Assembly (NCBI GenBank): GCA_000310025.1 | Contig: FN649739.1 | Coordinates: forward strand, 717,510 to 781,509 | Origin: Ectocarpus siliculosus | Taxonomy: Eukaryota > Sar > Phaeophyceae > Ectocarpales > Ectocarpaceae | DNA length: 64,000 nucleotides | Direction: 5' to 3' | In this document: positions 49,941 through 59,825 of the stretch, piece by piece | Layout: each line of letters begins with the position of its first letter | Position numbering within the stretch: the stretch's first letter is position 1 | Program-made: the position numbers and the translations under genes | Notes under the pieces: model-generated | What the model saw: only the letters and a program-made list of their open reading frames with translations | Databases searched by the model: none | What the model was told of the DNA's origin: nothing

Positions 49941-52900
49941 GAGAGACAGAGAGAGAGACAGAGAGAGGAGAGACGAGAGAAGAGAGAGGAAGAGACTGAG
50001 ACTGAGAGAGGGGGTAGCCTCCAACCTACCCAACCTCGGAGGTTGTCTAGGTAATGAATTCCCTTTACGCGCACGACTAGAAGCGTCGTCCGTCCCCTCT
50101 CACGTGTGCTCAGCCTGCGCCGAGGGCAACGGCAGCGGAAGATCGCTCGCGTAGTGCTCCATGCAGAACCTGATCTCCTGGTTCCTCTCCTGCTCCATGT
50201 CCAGGGGCCACTCACACAGGGACCCCCAATTCAACGCCTGCGAGCCCGCCACGCGCGTCGGTGTGTGTTATGCCGCGACGGCGTTGGCGTAGAGCAAGCA
50301 GCGTGCGACAGGACAGGCGTGTGTGGTGGCGAGGCGAAGGGAGAACGGCACCTACAGAGGCACCGCCGGTCAAAGCCTGGCTGCGAGAGTGCCGGCGGCA
50401 CCGTGTAGCCTACGCCCAACGAATTCCCGCAAAACACATCCGCTTATGGCTAGGATTCCTTCCAGGGCTTACCCCGCTTGAGCCGACTCGGCAATCGCGC
50501 GCTTGTAGCGACCGAATGCTTTTACGGTGATGGCATTGGTCATTTCTAGATGCGTCAACCCCTTTCTGATTGGTGCATCCAGGAACAGTCCATGCCATCA
50601 CCGAGAAGCACTCGCTCGCTACAAGCCCTTGACTGACCAGGACTTGGTCCACAACAAACTGGATCAACCACGGCAAGCAACAGCCCAGAAAGCCCTCTTC
50701 ATTCCGATCTCTCTTTTCTTGGAATATCAAATAGCACCACAAAAACACCACAAAGCTACATATGACCTTCGAACCAGACCGTCGACGTCCCATCCGGTTG
50801 CCCAAACCGCCGAAAACCTTATCCCCGTTGCGCCCATCGTCCTAACCATGAGCACCAAGCCAAAAACACGCCAACAGCAGGTGGACGTTATCCTCCAAGG
50901 CAGCTCCCACCACGTCTTTCCCTACCTACCTACCTACCTACCTACCGTGAGGGTGCGGAGAGATGCTCCCTCTCAATTTTCGAAGCCCCGAATACTCCAC
51001 GACCTACCTTGTACCAACGTCACAAATGGTGGTTTCGGAAAACATCTCGTCGAAAATATTTTTCGTTGACATCTATCGGGCTCTTTCCGCACCCAGGACC
51101 AATCGATTTTTTGAAAGTCAGCCCCCCCATTTCTCCGCCTCCTACGGTACACCCCGCACCCCACGCCCCGTCCGCCCGTCCGTGTCTCACCTCGCTGAGG
51201 ATAAGCTCGGCGATGTGCTCGCAGATGGAGGCGAAGGCGGCCGTGTAGGGGTGCCTCGCCAGCACCAGGACGACGCGGGCCGACGTCTCTCCCGCGGGGA
51301 CGGCGCCGTCCCTATCCCCGGGCGGGGGGCCCAGCGCCGTGTGCACTACGAAACCCCGAGAAAAAAAAAACACAGGAAGTAGAGGATTGGCAACAACGAG
51401 GCGGGCGGGCGGGTGGACGGCGTCGGTTGCTGCACCGGCCTGCGGGTAACTTCACCCAAAACCGACGTGTCGAGTGCGATGGCGGCGCCGGCGGTGGACC
51501 AGCACTTGGTGCCGTGGACGGAATTCCAAGGAAAGCACTAATGCTCGAAAGTTACCACGTTGGACGGCGAAAGGCTATAAACAACCGAATAAACCTCCGA
51601 ACGAGGCCTGTGACCCATGTCTTCCATGTCTGGGGCGCCGCCAAGTCCAAGCGCCAACAGACAAGACAGAAAAAAAACACAAAAAACGAGCCCCAATGTG
51701 GGAAGAGGACACGACACGTGCGCCGAGGAGACAAGGAACCCAGGCAAGCGCGCAATACACTTCCGCTGGCGGTGAACCCTCGACAGCAATTAGAAGAGCG
51801 AAACAATGTTCGTACGGTAGCCTCACACCAAAAAAAGCTCAACACACCCTCGGTTCCGTGGCCGCTGGAGCTCCCTTCCTCGCTCTCTTTTTTCTTGTTT
51901 TTTTCTCTCGTACCGCGAGCCCTTTCTCTCCGAGCCTCGTCCTGGTACACTCCTAAATAGCCCATTCATTTCTTTCATTTCTCTTATCTATCTTTCATGT
52001 CCATTTTCGTTCTTTCTCACCTCGAGCCCTGCCCTTCTGAGCAGCGTCCTGGTACACCCCTAGCACCTTGCTCCACACGTACGACCGAGCGCCAGACGTG
52101 TCCGTCAGCAGCGTCCCGTACGCCGCTAGGGGCCCGCCCTGCACGGGCCATCAGAAGCAGAAGACGCCGCCGAGCGGAGGTGACGACATTTGCGGGGGAG
52201 GGCCTCCCACACAACCAGCGACGTTTTTTCGTCGAGGCTAGACGAGCAGTAGCATGACAGCACCAGGCACATAGATTGGCCATGCGGTGCAAAACTACAA
52301 TGACTTCTGTGCGCAAAAACTCCGAGAGTGACCTCTGCAAAGACCGGTGCACTAGTAGCACAGAACCAACTTAGTTCCTCACTTGCGCGCCGCACGACTG
52401 CGTGCAGATCTCGGCGAGGTTGGAGGCGTCCGTCATGGGGGTGTCCTCGTGGTCTTCCTCTGGGAAACGGCACACCTGTGCCACCGTCGCCTGCCCCCCC
52501 CCGCCCGGCGTGCGCGCGTGTGGCGAGAGCCGGGAAGCGTCGAAGCCGCATCACACGCCAAGGTCAACGAAGGGGGGTCACGGCGAAAAAACAACTAAAC
52601 AAACACTGCTGTTGGCAGGGACCAAAAAGAAAAAAAAAATGCCATCCATACTTCTAACAAGTATCAAAAGAAGCCAACCAAACCCATCGGCACTCGCCAC
52701 CGACCGAAACGCTGCAGGTGTTGCGCTCCCGCGTCCCCCCCGGGGGATCGGGGACGGGTAGGTCCGCACACCGGCAACAATCGGCGGCCGGCAGAGCGCG
52801 GATCGGGCTTAGCAAATTCCTCAGCGACATCAAACCTTAGGCCACATGTGTTCCTGTCGATGCTCCATCGGATGCGACCGACCGACCCCGCATCGCACTA

Positions 52901-55900
52901 CTGCTGTAATACAATATTGGCGTATGAGCCTGGAAAGCCCAAAGCTCGTCTGATTAGGTCCTGTCGCGAGAAGACAACAGCTTTCGTCGGGGCAATGTGA
53001 CGCAAGATACCTCACCCCCTGAACCGATTTTCAAAGCTCGATCGCTCCACAGCAGAAAGAGCGGCGGTACCGAAAATGGCGGCGTCGGAAGCATCTGCCA
53101 AGATCTCTCTCAAACCACTTCATTCGATTTTGGCACCCTCTTCGTGGAATAGCCTAGCTTTGGAAACCGGCCCAGATGGTGTGGAATCTTACGTCATGTC
53201 GCCAACGGTAGTGAGAAAAGGACACCACAAAGATACGCCTAAAAGAGTGGTTTCCGGTGTCAGACGAGAGTCCAGTTCCCGACGGGTCCTCGCCACCCGC
53301 ACATCACTACAAAAATCATCAACCTGGAAATCGCTCACTCATAACGAAGTCACCCCCCCCCAAAAAAAAACACACCCGACCGGAAGCGTTCGAGCCGGCT
53401 GCTGCTCATGCGTCTGCTGCTTCTGCACACACCTGCTTGAGGTCGGACAGCTCGTCGCACTCCGCCCTCAGCTGCGGCGCGAGCTTGACCGTCATGACGG
53501 CCACGTAGTCGACCACCCTCGACGCCGACGGCGAAACGAACCGGTCCACCATTGCCCCGCCCGCCCCGCTGCCGGCGCCACCCCAGCCCCCACCCCCAAG
53601 GTACTGCTGGAACAGCCGCCGAAGCTGATTTTTTGGGGTGCGCGGGGTAATTAATTCGTTCGATCGGGGTGTGGGTTGGGTTGGACGCGTCGGGGTAATT
53701 GGCGGGCGTTGAGATGCCGAGAAACGCCGCTCCGAGAGAAGGGAAGTGGCGCTCGGCGATGCACGTACACGCTTGTTTGCAAACCGAAGCCAAGCCCTTG
53801 CTGGTTCAGCGGTCGGATTTCGGTGCGGTTGCTAAAGCACGACAAGTGTACTAGCCCAAAAATAGATCGAGAGCTAAACCCAAGGTTAAGTGGTAGGTCT
53901 TTCGTGCAGCAGCAGCCACATCACCGCTGTAACTGCGACCGCTGACAGTGCATCCCGGCTCCTATAGCTGGGCTAAGGAAGAACGGGGGGAGCAAAATAC
54001 CGCACACTCGAGCGTGAAGCGGAGGGAAGTAAAGCATGTATGCAGATAAGGTTATGGGAGAGGAGAGGAAGGGGGGCAGCGCCGGATTGTGCTTGCTAGA
54101 TAACAACAGTGTGGACAGACAGCGGTGTGTGTGTGTGTGATGGGTGGTGGGCGTCATCGTGCCGCCGTTTCGCCAAAACCGCGTTTTTCGGTTCCATCGC
54201 TGCCGCCACAAATCGTCTCGCGGTGCGCAAGGCTTTGCCACCAGCGTAGCTCGGTCCCACCAAAACCCACAGCAGCAGTAGTATCATAGCGAAAATGTGA
54301 AACTTATCAGCCGAGGAGAGAGGGGTTGGAACACTTTTGTACGCGGAAGGGAGACATCCAAAGCCAAACACAAACAGCTCTCACCAAACGGTCCTTGGTG
54401 AGCTGAGCGGGAACCTGGCCGGCGTCGTTCTTGGCCTCCAGGTCCGCGCCAAGCCTCGACAGCTCTCGAACCACGGCGGTGCGGTTCGCCTGACGGAGCG
54501 GACCGACATACGTCGACGGAGTTTACGAGGTCGGAATACCACCCCCCGAAAATCGGCCGTCATTCTCGACAACCCAAGAAGACGACGACCACAACAACAA
54601 TACCACCAACACCACCCCTAACAGCAACAGCACCCACCACGCTGACGACGATGACGACGACAGCAAGGGCAGCGAAAGCGACGAACCCCATGGGGGCACA
54701 CACCAAGCGGACAAATCCACGATACAACAGCTGTATCACCAAAAACGCACCAAAGCAGCAGCAGCGACGACGAACATCTCGCGGGGCGCTTCTTCTCTTC
54801 TCGCGGAATACAACACCACGAGCACCGCTGCTCGCTCGTTTCCCTCTGGTTCTCCGTTCCGAGACGCTCACCTTTGCCGCGTAGTGCAGGGCGGTCATGC
54901 CTCGCACGGTGGCCTCGTCTACGTCCACCCACAGGTCTTCCACCAGGTAGTGTACGATGGTATCATCTGGAAACGGTTTTCCGTACAGCAGTCCCGTGTG
55001 AAGCGTGGCGCGCGCCACGGAAACAGCAGCGGCGGTGGTATTGACAGCAGAGAGCGACGGAAGTCAACACGAGTGTGCAGGGGGCCTAGCCCGCACGGCT
55101 CACGTCAAAAACACACACGTGATTTTCCAGCACCTTCCTGGGGTGCGTGGAAAGGTTTCATGCCTCTCCCAGCCGCCCATTACCACCGCATCTTGAAGCT
55201 CACCCCAACATTTGTACCATGCAGTGAACAACATAAAACTCACATTTTTTCCAGAGAAAACATACAACATCTACGTATGAAATCCGAATCCCTTCTTAGG
55301 GTGGTCGGTACTCACGGCCAGCCTCCGCCGCGAGGTGAAGCATTAGACACCCCACCCGCTCCCCAATGCAGGTGCCGACCCCCCCCTCCTCGCCCCCGGT
55401 CTGGGCCTTCCCCGCCAGAAACCGCAGAGTCTCCAGGTGCCCGTGCTGCGCGTACGACGAGGCACATGTGCCCATATGGTAATTTAGCGCACGAGCGAGA
55501 AAAAAGTGTTATTAGGTGCTTTGGCGTGTTTGTTCATCAGGGGAAGGATCCCAGCCGTGCCGTATGTCCGCCGTAAAGGCTCCAGCGCAACATTGAAAGA
55601 GAAAAAATGGCCCTCTTCCCCGTCTACTCGAGGGCGCCCCCAGTGATGTCGACATGGCATCAGCGGCCGATATCGCTCACCCTATAAGTGCACCGGAGAA
55701 ACCCAAACTACAGCAGTAGCCTGTGAAAAAATGCAAATCGGAAACCGGCCAGACCACAACACATCCTCCTGTGGGATTACGCCTCTGCGGAAAAATACAG
55801 CATTTCTCCCACTCACCGCTGTAAAGACTGCATTGAACACATCCGACTGTGGTTTTATCTCGAACTGGTATTTACGCTCTGTGTATCTATAACGTATAGA

Positions 55901-57502
55901 ATAGCCCATTGCAGGGGTGGGAGGGAGGGCAGAGGGCAATCGGTCGGTCACCTGGGCGGCTTCAATCATCCCCTGCGCCAGCTCATCCACGTCCTCCGTA
56001 TCGCCGTCTTCGCTCAACGCCACCGAAGGGTGTGTGCTGATGATTTCGTTGTAGTAGCTGCCGGGGGAGACATTTGCGGTGGAAACATAGAAACCGAGAA
56101 CGATCCGCAAAAATGTACGGCATCGGGGGAGCAACTCGACGGAAAGGGCTTGCTCGGCGGGCGGATAAGAAAATTGGCCGTCGGGTGGCTCCTTGGGGTG
56201 ACGGGTTACTCTGGCAACTACTACAGAGTGCGCTCCAACTATTCACCCGGACGACTCTGACGAGGCCAGACGGTACCAAACCCCAAACAAGCGCCGCCGG
56301 CAGCAGTCGCAGCAACGGCCTCAACCAAAAGAAGCGCAAGCGGCGACAAGAGCAACTCCAGTCTAAGCCTCCTGGAAGGTGTCCTCCTACAGCAGCAGCG
56401 TACCCAGACCCAGAGGCACTCACACGTTGACGGTCTTAAACGCGCCGGCCTTGCGAAGGTATTCCCCGATCGACAGGTACGCCTTCGGGCGAGGATTCCC
56501 TGACGAGGATGCGGTGGCATAACCCAATCAGCAAACGGCGAGATGGAGAGGCCGGCATTTAGCTACAGTACAAATCGGCGAGAGCTGGTAACCCTCCTAG
56601 TACCCAGTAAGTTACAGGTTATTGGTCCAGAAAAAATCGCGTCCGCTCATTGGGAGAGGCGGTACAGTACCAGGGCCGAAGGCTGACTTGGCTTCAGTAT
56701 AGAGAGTGTCCCCGAGTGCGCTTGGTACACTTTCCATACTGAAGTCAAGTCAGCAAAATTGCCAGTAATGTACAGCAGTTTTACCAACAAGGGGACCCGT
56801 GGCGTGGGAGATTGTGCACAAAAAGTCAGAGGCCCCGGACAGGCACACAGGTATCACACAGCACTGCTGTATGTCACACAGCGTATGCCACCACACAAGC
56901 ATGCTAGACCGAGGTTTCCCACGCGCGTTTCACGCAGCGGAGCATCAGCATTTGACCATTACGGTGCGGAAAACAGGCATTCGAGTGCTGTGTCCCTAAG
57001 GTGTCCCCATTTGGGCTTCCAGCACTACAGTACGGAGGTTGACAAAGAATCGTGCTGCCTGGCGAGATATTCAACAGTCCAGTCGGCGAGAGTGGTACTA
57101 CTATTGGAAAGATAAATCTAAAATAGGGAGCTTGTACAGGAGTCGAGCTACACCAACAGTCTCAAGACCAAGTTCCGAACTGTTTTACTTTGACAACCAC
57201 CAAACACGGCGGCGCGTATGGTCTACAAGGCAAAATGCAGCCAGAGCACGACCTACAGCTTTGTACATACAGCCAGAGCACGAACTACTGTGTACAGCTT
57301 TGTACGAGCACCAAGAGCACGTAACATAGTCTAGCTGTCGAGGCGTGTAGTAGTCATGCCAAGTTGCCTGGGCTGCGACGCCGGAGACGACGACAGGTTC
57401 AAATTGAGCGTTGTTGTGTTGTACCAGCTTACCGCACCAGCGCTGCAAGTGTTTGGCACAAGGTAGTGCCACGCAAGGTTCCCCGCCGCATACGCCACAC
57501 AT
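44302..57502 (-). CDS. Ankyrin-repeat DENN-domain protein
   Basis: Eighteen exons, all phases consistent, 691 residues: 57502-57433, 56499-56424, 56057-55952, 55445-55316, 54966-54872, 54489-54385, 53624-53433, 52475-52383, 52138-52021, 51345-51191, 50237-50104, 49538-49397, 47959-47874, 47358-47217, 46407-46336, 45781-45716, 45060-44971 and 44505-44302. The N-terminus has a Cys/His cluster (C2, C5, C10, C15, H18, C23). Residues about 78-194 are ankyrin repeats ([56 protein letters not shown]). A DENN region follows: upstream part [16 protein letters not shown] and [16 protein letters not shown]; central part [40 protein letters not shown] and [11 protein letters not shown]; downstream part [23 protein letters not shown] proteins are guanine-nucleotide exchange factors for Rab GTPases in membrane traffic; ankyrin repeats would supply a partner site. 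Weakest are the 46407-46336 exon, beside poor sequence, and the start codon. CT tracts lie in three introns. Confidence 0.85.
46098..46300. repeat. (GA)n-rich microsatellite in DENN-gene intron
   Basis: Irregular GA/CAGA/GGGA tract on the plus strand, CT in the sense of the gene, between exons 46407-46336 and 45781-45716. Confidence 0.9.
46438..46575. other. Homopolymer-rich, probably poor-quality sequence
   Basis: Successive near-homopolymer blocks (T run, C run, T run of about 18, G runs up to about 17) separated by smeared sequence such as CCGGAGGGGTTGGCCGG. This is what read ends with base-calling decay look like. It sits in a DENN-gene intron and may hide a small exon. Confidence 0.6.
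46550..46660 (+). repeat. tRNA-derived SINE-like fragment, second copy
   Basis: Counterpart of 20793-20935. Its A-box-like CTTAGTGGTTAGACC is clearer than in the first copy. Also preceded by a G run. Confidence 0.35.
48320..48357. repeat. (GA)n microsatellite in DENN-gene intron
   Basis: Short GA tract with interspersed GC, CT in the sense of the gene, about 360 bases upstream of the acceptor at 47959. Confidence 0.9.
49878..50012. repeat. (GA)n microsatellite in DENN-gene intron
   Basis: GA with occasional CA and GGA units, CT in the sense of the gene, between the exons ending at 50104 and beginning at 49538. Confidence 0.95.
50501..50626 (-). other. Intronic imperfect palindrome (hairpin)
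   Basis: The left arm 50501-50553 (GCTTGTAGCGACCGAATGCT at its start) pairs with the right arm 50575-50626 (ending ACTCGCTCGCTACAAGC) at about 80% identity, around a loop of about 21 bases. It lies in the DENN-gene intron between exons 51345-51191 and 50237-50104, so it would fold in the pre-mRNA. It could be a miRNA-type precursor or a small foldback transposon. Confidence 0.6.
56682..56754 (-). other. Intronic hairpin, 28-bp stem
   Basis: Arms 56682-56709 and 56727-56754 match at 25 of 28 positions around a 17-base loop. It lies in the first intron of the DENN gene. Size and near-perfect stem resemble a short miRNA precursor; expression is unknown. Confidence 0.6.
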
Positions 57503-58074
57503 CCCATCATACCGCAAGGGGATGACATGCTAGCTCTAGGACCACGGCCGGCCGGCCCTCTTCCTACAGGCGGTGCGCCCCTGTGTTATCCCCCAGACAC
57601 CCCGAGACTGTTGGAAGAGTGCAGATAACTCCCAACTTTTTTTACCGGCCATCCCAACTTCCAACTGGCGGGCAGGAGAATAAGACAGTAAAGAGCGGGG
57701 ACCGACGCACGAGTGCGGTGCTGCAGCAGTGGAAGCCGGCCCATCGAGGTGCAGACACCGCCAAGTGCAACAAGTGTCGGAACAAGGGCCCTCTCACCAT
57801 GCTACTTTACTGCTGTTTGCATACCTCGAGGCGTCACCATCTTTCGCTCTACTTATTGTGATCACTCGTGCAGATATGAGCCGTATCCCGCCTCTGTTGT
57901 TCTCTTCACGCACACGAGGATCCCGTGTCTCCGTCTCGCTGTGCGTGCCAACGTCGGGCGCGCAGGTTCGGCTCAATTAGAGCAAGGCAAAGGGGGGTCG
58001 GGGTATCCAACAAGAGAATATTGGCATACCCCAGCCGAAATGACGGACCCCCTATTGAACATGTTGTTTCGCGC

Positions 58075-58115
58075 AAAGAATATGACTCTTATTAATAATA
58101 AGAGTCATATTCTTT
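58075..58115. repeat. Perfect 20-bp palindrome
   Basis: Twenty-base arms, AAAGAATATGACTCTTATTA and its exact reverse complement, around a single A. AT-rich, in otherwise mixed sequence. Confidence 0.95.
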
Positions 58116-58984
58116 GGTTTCGCGTTGCTCACATGCTACGCTATCCTAGGAGATATCCAGCACCCCTTCAGATCCTGCTATAGCGTCCTCATCACATAGT
58201 GGTCAGGTGAAGTCTAGCCCGAGACTATGCTCCGGGTACGTATTCAATTTGGCTTCCATCCACACTGGGAGAGGAATTGGGATGAACCATTCCACCGAAG
58301 AGCGAATCGCCCGCGCTGAATATATTTCTTCCGCATACAACGTAGAGAAGTATCAGGGTACTACAGGTACTGCTGTACAATAGTAGTCGTTAACTTCATG
58401 GTTGCCTCTGGTCTAGAATCCACGACTTTTATTCAACCGACAGTCTGCAACTCCATTCCCTCTCAAACTGATGGTATGTGGAGCCGTTGTTTTGCACACA
58501 TGGCAATTCGAGAGCAAACCAGTCTCTTCTCCATCACGACGGAGCAAACGGCAATTGCACCCAATGTCAAACGTACGATCAACACCGACAACGATGACCC
58601 GCTGCCACTTCCCGCTGAGTGTCCGTGCACTATATTGAACAGCCTTGATGCGAAGTGTCCATTTGGCCAAAACAAAAGTGGCGCGTTCTGTACAATTGAG
58701 CGTAAAAGTGGGGTCGAGGTTGGTCGAGGCTCAATTTTGTTTTTCTTCACCACCGGCGAGCATCTAGTAGGTCGTCATTGTACAGGAGTGTATGTAGTGT
58801 AGGATCCACGCCCGAGGTGTGTTTCTTAGTCGATTGTTCTTACTATCACCGAATTGTGAACCCTTTGTCTTGATGATTTGCCGGGGCTAATTGCATATTG
58901 GTTGGGTGTGTTTTGTACGAAAAGTACTTTCTTTGGGAGTAGACTCTTTCGGACTTTTCTCCAGAAGAGTAAGAGATGGCAGGA

Positions 58985-59825
58985 CACATAGGCGTATTGA
59001 CGCTGGCTCTTTTCTTATTGTTAAATCCAACATAAAGAAAGAAAACAACCTTCCGGCCGGAGGAACCTGGTAATTAATACTAATACACTAATACAGTAGA
59101 GGACACCATCAAGAGGCGTCGTGCGTCCTGGCACGTTCAGGTTTGCAACTGGAGCTGAAATATCGACGGTCACAGCAGCCTCTGGTAACAGTTCGAAATC
59201 TGCACCGGAACCAAGCGGCATCCAACATTTTGTCACAACCGTGCTCACCGCCACGGACCGTAAACCCCTGAACGGAGGGCTATCAGCAGTAGCTGGTGGC
59301 ATCAGCTACTGCTGTAGACCCGCAGTTCGGGAGATCGGGGTCAGTGGCGGCGAAAACACGCAGTACTAAACACTGGGTGTCGGTCTCATTTGCCGAGATT
59401 TGCGGAGATTGCAGGTGTACGTACGACGCTCGATATCACTACACCACAGAACCAGAGTTGAGCGCGCCAACACGCACCCCTCGCTGCTCCAGGATGTCCT
59501 GTAAGTGATATCAGTACTAGGCATCAGGTTCCTGGCAACACAGACCTTATTTGAGCGCCTGCCGTTTTGGCTCGTTCGACTTAAAAGTCAGAAGAGAGTG
59601 TGATTTTTTTTCTTGATTTCAAAGTAGGCGTGTGCAGATAGACGCGTCAAATGTATGTTTTGAGCAGCCTCTACTGCCGCCCTGTGCGAGAATCAACGAT
59701 TTCTGTTTTTCACCATGTCTTTCAACTGGTCTTGTGTCTCTCTTGCGCGGTTACTGGTGCTCTTGCGTTTGCTTTCAACATTTGTGAACATCAAAGTTCG
59801 TTCGTGTTCTGCCACAGATTTCGAG
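58985..59825 (-). repeat. Dispersed repeat, copy 2 (inverted)
   Basis: Reverse-complement partner of 29303-30095. On the minus strand it reads ADFELLPEAAVTVDISAPV followed by a segment ending PLDGVLY, a longer version of the coding-like block in copy 1. Confidence 0.8.
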
